64,000 bases of DNA, from positions 1 through 64,000 of the forward strand of contig JAGOAX010000013.1 in the NCBI GenBank assembly GCA_017983695.1, read 5' to 3'. Position 1 is the first letter of the stretch. The number at the start of each line of letters is the position of its first letter. Below are positions 16,870 to 24,771 of this stretch, in pieces. The notes beneath the pieces are model-generated. The model was not told the origin of the DNA and did no database searches. It saw nothing but the letters and a program-made list of their open reading frames with translations. The stretch is from Ferruginibacter sp. (GTDB taxonomy: Bacteria > Bacteroidota > Bacteroidia > Chitinophagales > Chitinophagaceae). The position numbers and the translations under genes were made by a program.

Positions 16870-17922
16870 TTAAACCAATGAATAATCTTCAAAAGGAACT
16901 CCCTGTTTCACTTTTTCAATAAGTGCTTTGTTGTTCTTAATGCTCAACAACATGCCTACTGAATTAACAGTCAGCTTGAGTAAACCTGCAAAACTGGAAT
17001 TTAAAGGATCTCTTTGATGTAAGCCGATCGAAACAAAAGAATATAACTTTTCATACGCAATATTGCGGGCATGATTAATAAGTAATCTTACTATTTGTTT
17101 TTCCCGGTTATTTACCGCTAAATATTTAATGTACATCATCCGAACCGGCTCATTCAACAAAGGCATTTTCGAGATCCCCAATAAACTGCCCGTGGCATTT
17201 ATGATCTTCAGCGGGTATCTCATTTTCCATGACAGTTTTGTTACTACATTTTGTTTTACCTGCATGGTGTCTATTAAACACATGGCAGCGATAATCTTAT
17301 CATCTTCCAGTATTGTAAAAACCTGGGTGCCATCCAGCTTTTCTTTTGTTATCACACTGCCCATTTCGTACTTACTGTAATACGAGTTTAAAAACGTAAT
17401 TGTTTCTTCATCAGCTGCTACTACTTCAATTTTATAACGAGGATGAAAGGCCTTCTTTTTTTTACCAATGAACTGGTGAATATTAAAGATCCCGATATTT
17501 TCAAAATCCGGGACACCCGGCCTGTTCTTAAAAAATGAAATGGGTTTGGTATTGCCTTTTGATACATTAAGAAAAGCCAGGTCTGCTCCAACAGCTATCA
17601 CATAATCTGCCATATTATTACACAGTTGTAACCCAATACCTTTGTTTCGGTATGCTGCTGCAACTTTAAAGTCGCCGATATATTGCAGCGGGAAAATCCG
17701 GCCATTTACATAAACCTGTTGAAGCGTAACACAGAGGGAACCTATAATAGTTTCGCCATCTAAGGCTATAAATACTTTGGTCTCACCACGCATTTTAAGC
17801 AGGCTGAAAAAATCTGGTTTTCGGTCAATACGCAAAGCGGTTTCTCCCATCATGCCGGTGCTGGCAGTTAACCCGATCAATTGTTGATTATCCTCATAAG
17901 TTGCTAACCGGTAAGTGATCAT
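16870..17922 (-). CDS. GNAT family acyltransferase
   Basis: A 350-residue protein. The N-terminal half is a GNAT domain: ITYRLATYEDNQQL at the start and AAAYRNKGIGLQLC near residues 87-100, the RxxGxG/A acyl-CoA pyrophosphate loop. The C-terminal half has weaker GNAT-like beta structure (VFTILEDDKIIAAMCLI) and may be a second, degenerate domain. It lies 40 nt upstream of the ADO gene on the same strand and is probably the first gene of the operon. It could N-acylate an amine or amino acid of the lipid product, but the substrate cannot be read from sequence. Confidence 0.75.
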   Translation of the reverse strand: MITYRLATYEDNQQLIGLTASTGMMGETALRIDRKPDFFSLLKMRGETKVFIALDGETIIGSLCVTLQQVYVNGRIFPLQYIGDFKVAAAYRNKGIGLQLCNNMADYVIAVGADLAFLNVSKGNTKPISFFKNRPGVPDFENIGIFNIHQFIGKKKKAFHPRYKIEVVAADEETITFLNSYYSKYEMGSVITKEKLDGTQVFTILEDDKIIAAMCLIDTMQVKQNVVTKLSWKMRYPLKIINATGSLLGISKMPLLNEPVRMMYIKYLAVNNREKQIVRLLINHARNIAYEKLYSFVSIGLHQRDPLNSSFAGLLKLTVNSVGMLLSIKNNKALIEKVKQGVPFEDYSLV

Positions 17923-18065
17923 TTTATTTAAATATTAAAATCTGATAAAAATGTCGACTATAAATGCAGCATGTCAAACTACAAATTATTTGCAATAAAA
18001 TATTTTATTTTTTTTATATTCTTCTATTGGTTATAAAAAAATACTTTATTCCTGCCTACTCTTAC

Positions 18066-18300
18066 TCAGTGAAATAAGGTTTCAAAAATGCTTTTTCTAA
18101 CTCTGTAAGAGTTAGAAAAAGCGGTTGCCGAATTTTTGTCAATAAAATACCTGCCAACAGGAAGCTGAACAAACTCTAATGCAGCAGTATTTAATTTTAT
18201 AGTAGGTGGGGAATATGTTATTTTGTCTGGGATATCTTTTTTGCAACTCCACAACAAAAAGTACAGTTGTTGCCAGGCAATGCGAAATAATCTTTTTCAT
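18066..18300 (-). pseudogene. Frameshifted, truncated lipoprotein gene
   Basis: On the minus strand, ATG at 18300 begins MKKIISHCLATTVL, then the frame is lost at a run of five Ts (around 18258-18263). Removing one T restores VLLLWSCKKDIPDK, a textbook lipoprotein signal with Cys, followed by IKLNTAALEFVQLPVGRYF, which resembles the N-terminus of Bacteroidota surface lipoproteins. The frame then runs through a perfect palindrome and stops at 18066, so the expected longer C-terminal part is missing. It is either a pseudogene or a sequence error at the homopolymer; the truncation argues for a pseudogene. Confidence 0.6.
18090..18122. repeat. Perfect 15-bp inverted repeat with 3-nt loop
   Basis: GCTTTTTCTAACTCT (18090-18104) is followed by GTA and the exact reverse complement (18108-18122). 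It lies inside the broken lipoprotein gene at the point where its coding similarity ends, so it may mark an insertion or deletion scar. Confidence 0.8.
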
Positions 18301-18597
18301 AATTATATTTTAGGGTGATAAAATTTGTTTGATAACTCAAAACTATATTGTTGATTGTACTATTACTAATTGATAAATACAGGCTCTCATTAATAATCAG
18401 TGTGTGCAACTTTTTGTTACCTGTTTGTAGTATTTTTTTTATTTTTTTGCAAAAAATGCAAATGGATTTTTGTAGATTGGGAATTAATACAATAAAAGGG
18501 TAGCTGAATTGCAGTTTTTACTAAATCTTTTTTTGAATGGAATCAGGTGATACCCAGTTACGGTTTTCCCAGCACATCAAATCTATGCAGCCTCTAC

Positions 18598-19455
18598 ATG
18601 AGTAAAAAAACAAAACTTATTGAATGCCCCCGTGATGCCATGCAGGGCTGGCCACAGTTTATTCCAACGCAAAAAAAGATAGACTACATCAATGCTTTAT
18701 TAAAAGTGGGATTTGATACCATCGATTTTGGAAGTTTTGTTTCGCCAAAAGCTATACCGCAAATGGCAGACACAAAAGATGTAATTGGTAATTTGGAATT
18801 AGGAACCGGGAATACAAAATTGCTTGCCATTATTGCAAATGAACGTGGTGCGACAGATGCGGTAATGTATGATGAAATAACTTATTTGGGTTTCCCTTTT
18901 TCAGTATCAGAAACATTTCAAAAGCGCAATACCAATTCAACAATAGCAGAATCATTAAACAGGGTGGAAGCCATACAAAACCTTTGTGTAAAAAATAATA
19001 AAGAACTGGTGGTATATATTTCCATGGGGTTTGGCAATCCTTATGGCGATGTGTATAATGAAACAATTGTTTTTGAGTGGGTGAATAAATTAGTGGCGAA
19101 GGGTATTAAGATAATTTCGCTGGCAGATACTGTTGGGCTGGCAACTGCGGCACAGGTAAGCAGTGTAACAGAATACCTCGTTAATGCTTTACCCGAAGTA
19201 GAAATTGGTGTGCATTTACATTCCACACCGCTAAACTGGAAAGAAAAAGTGGATGCTGCTTTGCAAGCCGGCTGCCTGCGTTTTGATGGTGCATTAAAAG
19301 GCATTGGCGGCTGCCCCATGGCTGATGATGAACTGGTGGGTAATATGGATTCGGAATTGATGATTCCTTATTTTGAAGAAAAGAAAATATTGCCCGCTAT
19401 AAACATGGATGCTTTACAGGAATGCAGCAGGATGGCAGCATCAATATTCGTGTAA
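18598..19455 (+). CDS. Hydroxymethylglutaryl-CoA lyase-like protein
   Basis: The start at 18598 gives 285 residues beginning MSKKTKLIECPRDAMQGW; in-frame codons upstream do not resemble the family. This is a DRE-TIM/HMG-CoA lyase TIM barrel: PRD (Arg12, Asp13), GSFVSPKAIPQMADT (residues 45-59), the metal-binding HLH pair in GVHLHSTPLNW, and the C-terminal GGCPMADDELVGNM with the catalytic Cys. HMG-CoA lyase splits HMG-CoA into acetoacetate and acetyl-CoA in leucine catabolism. Differences from the textbook enzyme are Asp43 in place of the usual Glu and HLHST in place of HCHDT, so substrate preference may differ. Confidence 0.82.
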   Translation: MSKKTKLIECPRDAMQGWPQFIPTQKKIDYINALLKVGFDTIDFGSFVSPKAIPQMADTKDVIGNLELGTGNTKLLAIIANERGATDAVMYDEITYLGFPFSVSETFQKRNTNSTIAESLNRVEAIQNLCVKNNKELVVYISMGFGNPYGDVYNETIVFEWVNKLVAKGIKIISLADTVGLATAAQVSSVTEYLVNALPEVEIGVHLHSTPLNWKEKVDAALQAGCLRFDGALKGIGGCPMADDELVGNMDSELMIPYFEEKKILPAINMDALQECSRMAASIFV

Positions 19456-19477
19456 CCTGCCTGCCGGCAGGCAGGTT
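19454..19477. repeat. Perfect 24-bp GC-rich palindrome
   Basis: The left arm AACCTGCCTGCC is followed at once by its exact reverse complement. Its first two bases are the last two of the TAA stop codon of the preceding gene. It could end transcription of that gene or be a dispersed palindromic element. Short direct repeats of TAATTCGTGTAA follow at 19490-19516. Confidence 0.8.
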
Positions 19478-19524
19478 TGTGCAATTAGTGTAATTCGTGT
19501 AAAGTAATTCGTGTAATTTGTGGC

Positions 19525-20517
19525 ATGGATTTTCACATAGAGTTTTCTCCAAAGCATTTGTCTCAAAAAATAAATCACCGGCATAAATTATTGCTGCTTG
19601 GTAGCTGCTTTACCGAAAATATCGGCGATAAATTAGTGACACATAAATTTTCAGTATTACAAAATCCTAATGGCATATTATTTAATCCCGTAAGTGTAAA
19701 AGAGGCGGTGGAAAACTACATCGATAATAAAGTTATTACTGAAAATGATCTATTTTATTTAAACGAAGGTTACCATAGCTGGCAGCACCACAGCCGTTTT
19801 TCAGGAACTACAAAAGAAGACGCTGTGCAAAAAATAAATACTTCCACCAATACTGCACACCACTATTTAAAAGAAACGGATACTGTAATTATTACTCTGG
19901 GTTCGGCATGGGTATATGAGTTAACCGGCAAAGCAGCTAATGCAAAAACTGGTAATGTTGCTGCCAACAATCACAAAGCACCGGCAGATTGGTTTAACAG
20001 AAGACTGCTTACTAATGCAGAAGTAATAGATTTATTGCATACCACTATTGCAGAGTTGCATCAATTCAATCCATTTATAAAAATAATTTTTACCATTAGC
20101 CCGGTAAGGCATTTACGGGAAGGCTTTGTTGAAAACAACCGGAGTAAAGCTGCACTTATAAATGCCGTACATGCAGCTGCAGAACATTTTGAAAACGTAT
20201 TTTACTTCCCTGCTTACGAACTGGTAATTGATGATCTACGGGATTATCGTTTTTCTGCAGAAGATATGGTACATCCTAACTATGCAGCCACCAATTATGT
20301 GTGGGAAAAATTTGTTACTGCCTGTATTGACGAAACTTCGCAGGAATTGATGAAACAGATCAATGAAATTAATGCTGCTATCAACCATAAACCCTTTAAT
20401 GAAACTTCGGTGGCTCACCAGGCTTTTAAATTAAAGTATTGGAATATTTTACAAAGCATGCAGCAAAAGTATCCTTACCTGCATCTAACCGATCAGATAA
20501 ACTACTTTGCTACTTGA
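19525..20517 (+). CDS. GSCFA domain protein
   Basis: A 330-residue protein with the diagnostic LLLGSCFTENIGDKL motif near residue 27, then ILFNPVS, a YHSWQHHSRFSG block and TLGSAWVYE near residue 115. GSCFA proteins belong to the SGNH/GDSL-like esterase superfamily; FTISPVRHLREGF and the late Asp/His (DMVHPNYAATNYVW) fit that fold. The natural substrate is unknown. The stop codon overlaps a TTG start of the next gene by 3 nt, so the two are probably translated together. Confidence 0.88.
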   Translation: MDFHIEFSPKHLSQKINHRHKLLLLGSCFTENIGDKLVTHKFSVLQNPNGILFNPVSVKEAVENYIDNKVITENDLFYLNEGYHSWQHHSRFSGTTKEDAVQKINTSTNTAHHYLKETDTVIITLGSAWVYELTGKAANAKTGNVAANNHKAPADWFNRRLLTNAEVIDLLHTTIAELHQFNPFIKIIFTISPVRHLREGFVENNRSKAALINAVHAAAEHFENVFYFPAYELVIDDLRDYRFSAEDMVHPNYAATNYVWEKFVTACIDETSQELMKQINEINAAINHKPFNETSVAHQAFKLKYWNILQSMQQKYPYLHLTDQINYFAT

Positions 20518-21182
20518 AAAAAATCTTTGTAATATTCCTTTGTTTACTTAACCTGTTTGCAGGAGCACAGTCTAAAAAAAACAAAACAGCTACACAAGGG
20601 CTTGATAAAGGTGAAAAATATTTCTCCTTTAATCCTCTTGGGTTAGGGGAACCACAAATGGCGATAGGTGCCGGCTTTGGTTGCCGCTTTAGTAAACGAA
20701 GTGAATATTTTACCGAGTTGTCTTTTTTATTAAAAACCCCTTTTTATTCATACCAGGCAAATTCATTAAAAGGATTTCGTTTTTTGGGCCAATACCGGTA
20801 TCATTTACGGATAAACACTAACCGTTTTATTGGTGCAGAGTTCAGGTTGAAAATGTATGATTTTACCGGTACAAATACATTTGTAAATAATACCAGTCAC
20901 GATACGCTTAAAAGTGTTTCATATAATGCTAATGCCATTTCGTTGGGAGGTGCAATTGTTTTTGGCAACACATACACTATAAGTAAAAACAGAAAGTGGA
21001 AAATTGAAATAACGGCAGGTATTGGCGCAAAACAAAAATTGGTAAGCCTTAAAGGTGCTTTAAAAGATTATGAAGTTATAATTAAACGTAAGCTTGATGG
21101 CATAGCTCCACCTTATATTTTCGAAGCTGTTGGCATGCCGTATATTCCCTGCACAATTCGTTTAAAGTATCTCATCAATTAA
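20514..21182 (+). CDS. Hypothetical outer-membrane beta-barrel-like protein
   Basis: I chose the TTG at 20514, which overlaps the previous stop (TTGA), because it gives an N-terminus M(L)KKIFVIFLCLLNLFAGAQ, a clear signal peptide with an AxA-like cleavage site. An ATG at 20439 would put 25 non-signal residues in front. The mature part (about 200 residues) has alternating aromatic/glycine beta strands (YFTELSFLLKTPF, FIGAEFRLKMYDF, ISLGGAIVFGNTY) as in small outer-membrane barrels. No specific family is recognised. It converges with miaE, overlapping its stop by 4 nt. Confidence 0.75.
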   Translation: MKKIFVIFLCLLNLFAGAQSKKNKTATQGLDKGEKYFSFNPLGLGEPQMAIGAGFGCRFSKRSEYFTELSFLLKTPFYSYQANSLKGFRFLGQYRYHLRINTNRFIGAEFRLKMYDFTGTNTFVNNTSHDTLKSVSYNANAISLGGAIVFGNTYTISKNRKWKIEITAGIGAKQKLVSLKGALKDYEVIIKRKLDGIAPPYIFEAVGMPYIPCTIRLKYLIN

Positions 21183-21790
21183 TGTATCCTGTCGCCCCTG
21201 ACTTCTAAATTTTTCATTACCTCTTTTTCATATTTCAACCATTCTTCCCATCTTTTACGTACCAGTTTTTTATCAATATAGGTTTCGGCTAAATTTATAA
21301 ACAAGGTATAATGTCCTGCCTCGCTTTCCATAAAGCGGCGGTAAAAATTACGCAGGTATTTATCATCAAGGCCTTCACTTAGTCTTTTAAAACGTTCGCA
21401 GCTCCGGGCTTCTATCAATGCCATGGTTAACAAATGATCTAATAAACGGTCTTCGGGGCTGCCGCCTTTTTTTTGAAACTCTATCAGCTTATTTACATAC
21501 GCATCTTTACGTTGCTTGCCCAGCTTTAATTTTCTTTTGTGCAATTCGGCCAGCACCTGCCTGAAATGTCCCCATTCTTCGGTAACGATCGGGCTTAGGT
21601 CTTTCACCAGTTCTTCCCTGTCGGAATAGCGCTGAATTAAAGTGATGCAGGTGGTGGCAGCTTTTTGTTCGCAATAAGCATGGTCCGTTAAAATATCTTC
21701 CAGTTCAATTTCAACCAGGTTTACCCAGCGTGGATCGGTAGGCAATTGCAGGCCCAATATATTTTTTACATCAATGCTGTCTGTTATCAT
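21179..21790 (-). CDS. miaE: tRNA-(ms2io6A)-hydroxylase
   Basis: A 203-residue ferritin-like di-iron monooxygenase that hydroxylates the isopentenyl group of ms2i6A37 in tRNA. Ligand motifs seen are ILTDHAYCEQKAA (first Glu/His), EEWGHFRQV (ExxH), IEARSCERFKRL and SEAGHYTLFI (ExxH). Length fits MiaE. It is unrelated to the ADO homologue beyond the shared fold. A promoter-like word lies only 4 nt upstream of the ATG. Confidence 0.93.
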   Translation of the reverse strand: MITDSIDVKNILGLQLPTDPRWVNLVEIELEDILTDHAYCEQKAATTCITLIQRYSDREELVKDLSPIVTEEWGHFRQVLAELHKRKLKLGKQRKDAYVNKLIEFQKKGGSPEDRLLDHLLTMALIEARSCERFKRLSEGLDDKYLRNFYRRFMESEAGHYTLFINLAETYIDKKLVRKRWEEWLKYEKEVMKNLEVRGDRIH

Positions 21791-21794
21791 AAAG

Positions 21795-21802
21795 CAAAAA
21801 TA
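21795..21802 (-). promoter_or_regulatory. Predicted -7 box for miaE, abutting the start codon
   Basis: The minus strand reads TATTTTTG, an exact TAnnTTTG match, 4 nt before the miaE ATG at 21790. This implies a leaderless mRNA if used. No -33 element is evident. Confidence 0.4.
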
Positions 21803-21861
21803 AATAAACCGGTTGGGTTTTATAAGCAGGGTTTTATTAAATTACACTTATAATTCACTAT

Positions 21862-24315
21862 ATGAGAATAGTTCCTTTCATTATTTCCACCGCTATTACT
21901 GTTGGCCTCATCTATGTTTTAAACACCAGCTGGAAAGTAGCCGGTAATAATACGCCATTATTCGGCGCTTTTTTAAGTCCGCAACACGGCTTTTGGCAAA
22001 ATGCCGAAAGTACCAATGAAGATTTTTCAGCCGACCTGAAATTTCCACAACTTGCCGGAAAAGTAAATGTATATTTTGATGAACGTTTAGTGCCACACAT
22101 TTTTGCCGAGCAGGAAAACGACGCCTATTTTGTACAGGGTTACCTGCATGCAAAATTCAGGTTATGGCAAATGGAATTGCAAACACATGCTGCTGCAGGA
22201 AGGGCATCAGAAATTGTTGGTGACAAAGCTCTAAACCATGATAGAGAATTCAGGAGGTTGGGAATGGTATATGCTGCAGAAATAGCAGAACAGGAAGCCA
22301 TGAAAGACCCGGCATTAAAAGCAGAATGTGATGCTTACACTGCAGGTGCAAATGCATTCATCAGCTCGTTAACCGAAAGTACTTTACCGCTGGAATATAA
22401 ATTGATTGGATATAAACCTGAACCCTGGAGTAATTTTAAATCTTTTTTATTTTTAAAATACATGGCTTACGACCTGGCTGCACGTGAAGATGATTTTGAA
22501 ATGACGAATGCAAAGCAGTTTTTTAGTACCGATGATTTTTCAAAACTATATCCTGCCATACAGGATTCATTAGATCCCATCATTCCAAAAGGAACACCGT
22601 TTCAGCCACAAACTGTTTTTCCTAAAGCACCGGGAAATGCCGATTCGTTGTATTTAAATAATGCCATCACTGTAAAAGAAACTGAAAAACCCGACAGAGG
22701 AAATGGTAGTAATAACTGGGCAGTAAGCGGTAAAAAAGCTAAAAGTGGTGCACCCATTTTGTGCAACGATCCTCATTTGGGCTTAAACCTTCCATCGCTT
22801 TGGTACGAGATGCAGCTTTCCACTCCGGCATTTAATGCTTACGGCGTTACTTTTCCCGGGGCGCCATCTGTTGTTATTGGATTTAACGACAGTTGTGCAT
22901 TTGGTGTCACCAATGGTGGAAGAGATGTGAGAGATTATTATGAAGTACAATTTAAAGATGATACCAGGAGTGAATATTTATTCAATGGCACGTATCATTT
23001 CACAAAATTCAGAATTGATACCATTAAAATAAAAGATCAGCCTGATTTTATTGATTCGGTTGCTTATGTACAATTGGGAAAAGACTGGTGCCCGGTTATG
23101 TTTGATAAAACATACAGCGGCCATACAGAAAGCAATAAGAAAAATTACGCAGTACGATGGACGGCGCATGACCCCAGCAACGATTTAAAATATTTTAACC
23201 TGATTAACCGGGCAAAGAATTACGCAGATTACCAGGCAGCAGTAGTTAATTTTAAAACACCGGGACAAAACTGTGCTTTTGCCTGCAAGAACGGCGATAT
23301 TGCCATACGCACACAAGGCGACTGGCCGGCTAAATGGAAAGGCCAGGGAGATTTTATTATGCCCGGCACCGACAGCAGTTATTTATGGCAGGGGATGATA
23401 CCGCAAAACGAAGTGCCTTACCAATACAATCCCGAAAGAGGATTTATCAGCAGTGCCAATCAAAAACCTGTTGATGAAACTTATCATTATTATTTAGGAA
23501 GAAATTACCCTATGTACCGTGGCTTTCAGATTAACAGGCGGCTTACTGCAATGAACAATATTACCCCGCAGGATATGATGAATTTGCAAACCGATAATTA
23601 TAACCCTGTAGCTGAAATGGTACTGCCATTATTTTTAAAGAACATTAATGATGCAGCATTAAGCAGCGAAGAAAAAAAATACCTGGAAATTTTAAAAGGA
23701 TGGAATTTAAGAAATGACGTTGGATCAAAAGGCGCTACTGTTTTTGAACAGCTATTGGCTAATTTTCAACAAATAGTTTTTGAAGATGAGTTTGCAAAAG
23801 CACCAAAAGTAATAGTGCAGCCTTTTGTAAGTTCTTTGGTGGAAGGCATACTGAAAGATTCGGCCTATAAATTTTTAGATGATATCAACACACCGCAAAA
23901 AGAAAATTTAACCGACGAACTTACTGCAGCATTTAAAAAGATAACACCGGTATTAATGAAAGCCGAAACAGAGAAAAGATTGGAATGGGAGAAATTTAAA
24001 GCCACACATATTGAGCATCTGGCAAAGCTGGTACCATTTAGTCGTAAAAATTTACCAATTGGCGGCGGCACACATAATATTAATGCTACAAAAGAAACGC
24101 ATGGCCCAAGCTGGCGTATGGTAATAAGTTTAACACAGCAAACAGAAGCCTATGGCGTTTATCCCGGCGGGCAAAACGGAAACCCCGGCAGTAAATATTA
24201 CGATAGTTTTATTGACCAATGGGCAGCAGGTAAATATTACCCGTTGTGGATGATGGCAAAAGGAGAGGAGAAAGATGCAAGAGTAAAATGGGTGATGAGT
24301 TTTGGTAAAGGATAA
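21862..24315 (+). CDS. Penicillin acylase family (Ntn-hydrolase) protein
   Basis: An 817-residue secreted or membrane-anchored N-terminal-nucleophile hydrolase with an N-terminal hydrophobic anchor (residues 2-20). The alpha-chain region has VYFDERLVPHIFAEQENDAYFVQGYLHA. The autoprocessing site is NGSNNWAVSG, where Ser283 would become the N-terminal nucleophile of the beta chain, and NDPHLGLNLPSLWYEM follows. Late motifs GGTHNIN and QNGNPGSKYYDSF fit the family. Members cleave amides such as beta-lactam side chains or N-acyl-homoserine lactones; the substrate here is unknown. Confidence 0.92.
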   Translation: MRIVPFIISTAITVGLIYVLNTSWKVAGNNTPLFGAFLSPQHGFWQNAESTNEDFSADLKFPQLAGKVNVYFDERLVPHIFAEQENDAYFVQGYLHAKFRLWQMELQTHAAAGRASEIVGDKALNHDREFRRLGMVYAAEIAEQEAMKDPALKAECDAYTAGANAFISSLTESTLPLEYKLIGYKPEPWSNFKSFLFLKYMAYDLAAREDDFEMTNAKQFFSTDDFSKLYPAIQDSLDPIIPKGTPFQPQTVFPKAPGNADSLYLNNAITVKETEKPDRGNGSNNWAVSGKKAKSGAPILCNDPHLGLNLPSLWYEMQLSTPAFNAYGVTFPGAPSVVIGFNDSCAFGVTNGGRDVRDYYEVQFKDDTRSEYLFNGTYHFTKFRIDTIKIKDQPDFIDSVAYVQLGKDWCPVMFDKTYSGHTESNKKNYAVRWTAHDPSNDLKYFNLINRAKNYADYQAAVVNFKTPGQNCAFACKNGDIAIRTQGDWPAKWKGQGDFIMPGTDSSYLWQGMIPQNEVPYQYNPERGFISSANQKPVDETYHYYLGRNYPMYRGFQINRRLTAMNNITPQDMMNLQTDNYNPVAEMVLPLFLKNINDAALSSEEKKYLEILKGWNLRNDVGSKGATVFEQLLANFQQIVFEDEFAKAPKVIVQPFVSSLVEGILKDSAYKFLDDINTPQKENLTDELTAAFKKITPVLMKAETEKRLEWEKFKATHIEHLAKLVPFSRKNLPIGGGTHNINATKETHGPSWRMVISLTQQTEAYGVYPGGQNGNPGSKYYDSFIDQWAAGKYYPLWMMAKGEEKDARVKWVMSFGKG

Positions 24316-24350
24316 ATAGGCTACATATTTAAAATCTAAAATTATTATAA

Positions 24351-24695
24351 ATGAAATTTTTTGTTTCGCTGCTTTTAACTGCCTTACTAAGTTTTGCTGC
24401 CTGTTTATATTTGCCATGGTGGAGCATTGCTGTTGCAGCATTTATTGTTGCAGCTTTAATTCCACAAAGTGCAGTAAAAAGTTTTTTAACCGGGTTTACC
24501 GCTTTGTTTTTATTATGGGGTGCATTAAGCTTTTGGATAAGCAATAATAACGAACACCTGCTGGCTCATAAAGTATCGATGGTATTATTAAAAATGGATA
24601 ACTCCTGGGTATTGATTTTTGCCACTGCAATTATTGGCGCATTGGTGGCAGGCTTTGGTGCACTAAGCGGAAGTTTTTTACGTAAGGCTAAATAA
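24351..24695 (+). CDS. Small hypothetical membrane protein
   Basis: A 114-residue protein of about four hydrophobic helices (residues 2-20, 24-40, 43-62 and 82-105). It lies 35 nt after the penicillin-acylase gene on the same strand, so the two may share a transcript. I do not recognise a family. Its regular codon use and Lys-Ala-Lys end support a real gene. Confidence 0.7.
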   Translation: MKFFVSLLLTALLSFAACLYLPWWSIAVAAFIVAALIPQSAVKSFLTGFTALFLLWGALSFWISNNNEHLLAHKVSMVLLKMDNSWVLIFATAIIGALVAGFGALSGSFLRKAK

Positions 24696-24771
24696 ATACG
24701 GCTCTTGTGTAGCAACTTTAGTTTTTCAGTAACAATAACACCGTTAATTTCGTGCCAACACAAACCTGTTT

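Larger units (their letters stand above)
17923..18597. other. AT-rich intergenic region with a broken lipoprotein gene
   Basis: About 675 nt between the GNAT gene and the HMG-CoA-lyase-like gene. It holds the frameshifted lipoprotein remnant at 18066-18300 and the palindrome at 18090-18122, both listed separately. The rest is AT-rich with T and A runs. The upstream sequence of the minus-strand operon (17923-18060) shows no exact TAnnTTTG match that I could find. No RNA gene is recognised. Confidence 0.6.

Noticed and set aside
18218..18409. 63-residue minus-strand open frame
   Set aside because: It overlaps the broken lipoprotein gene in another frame and has no signal or family match.
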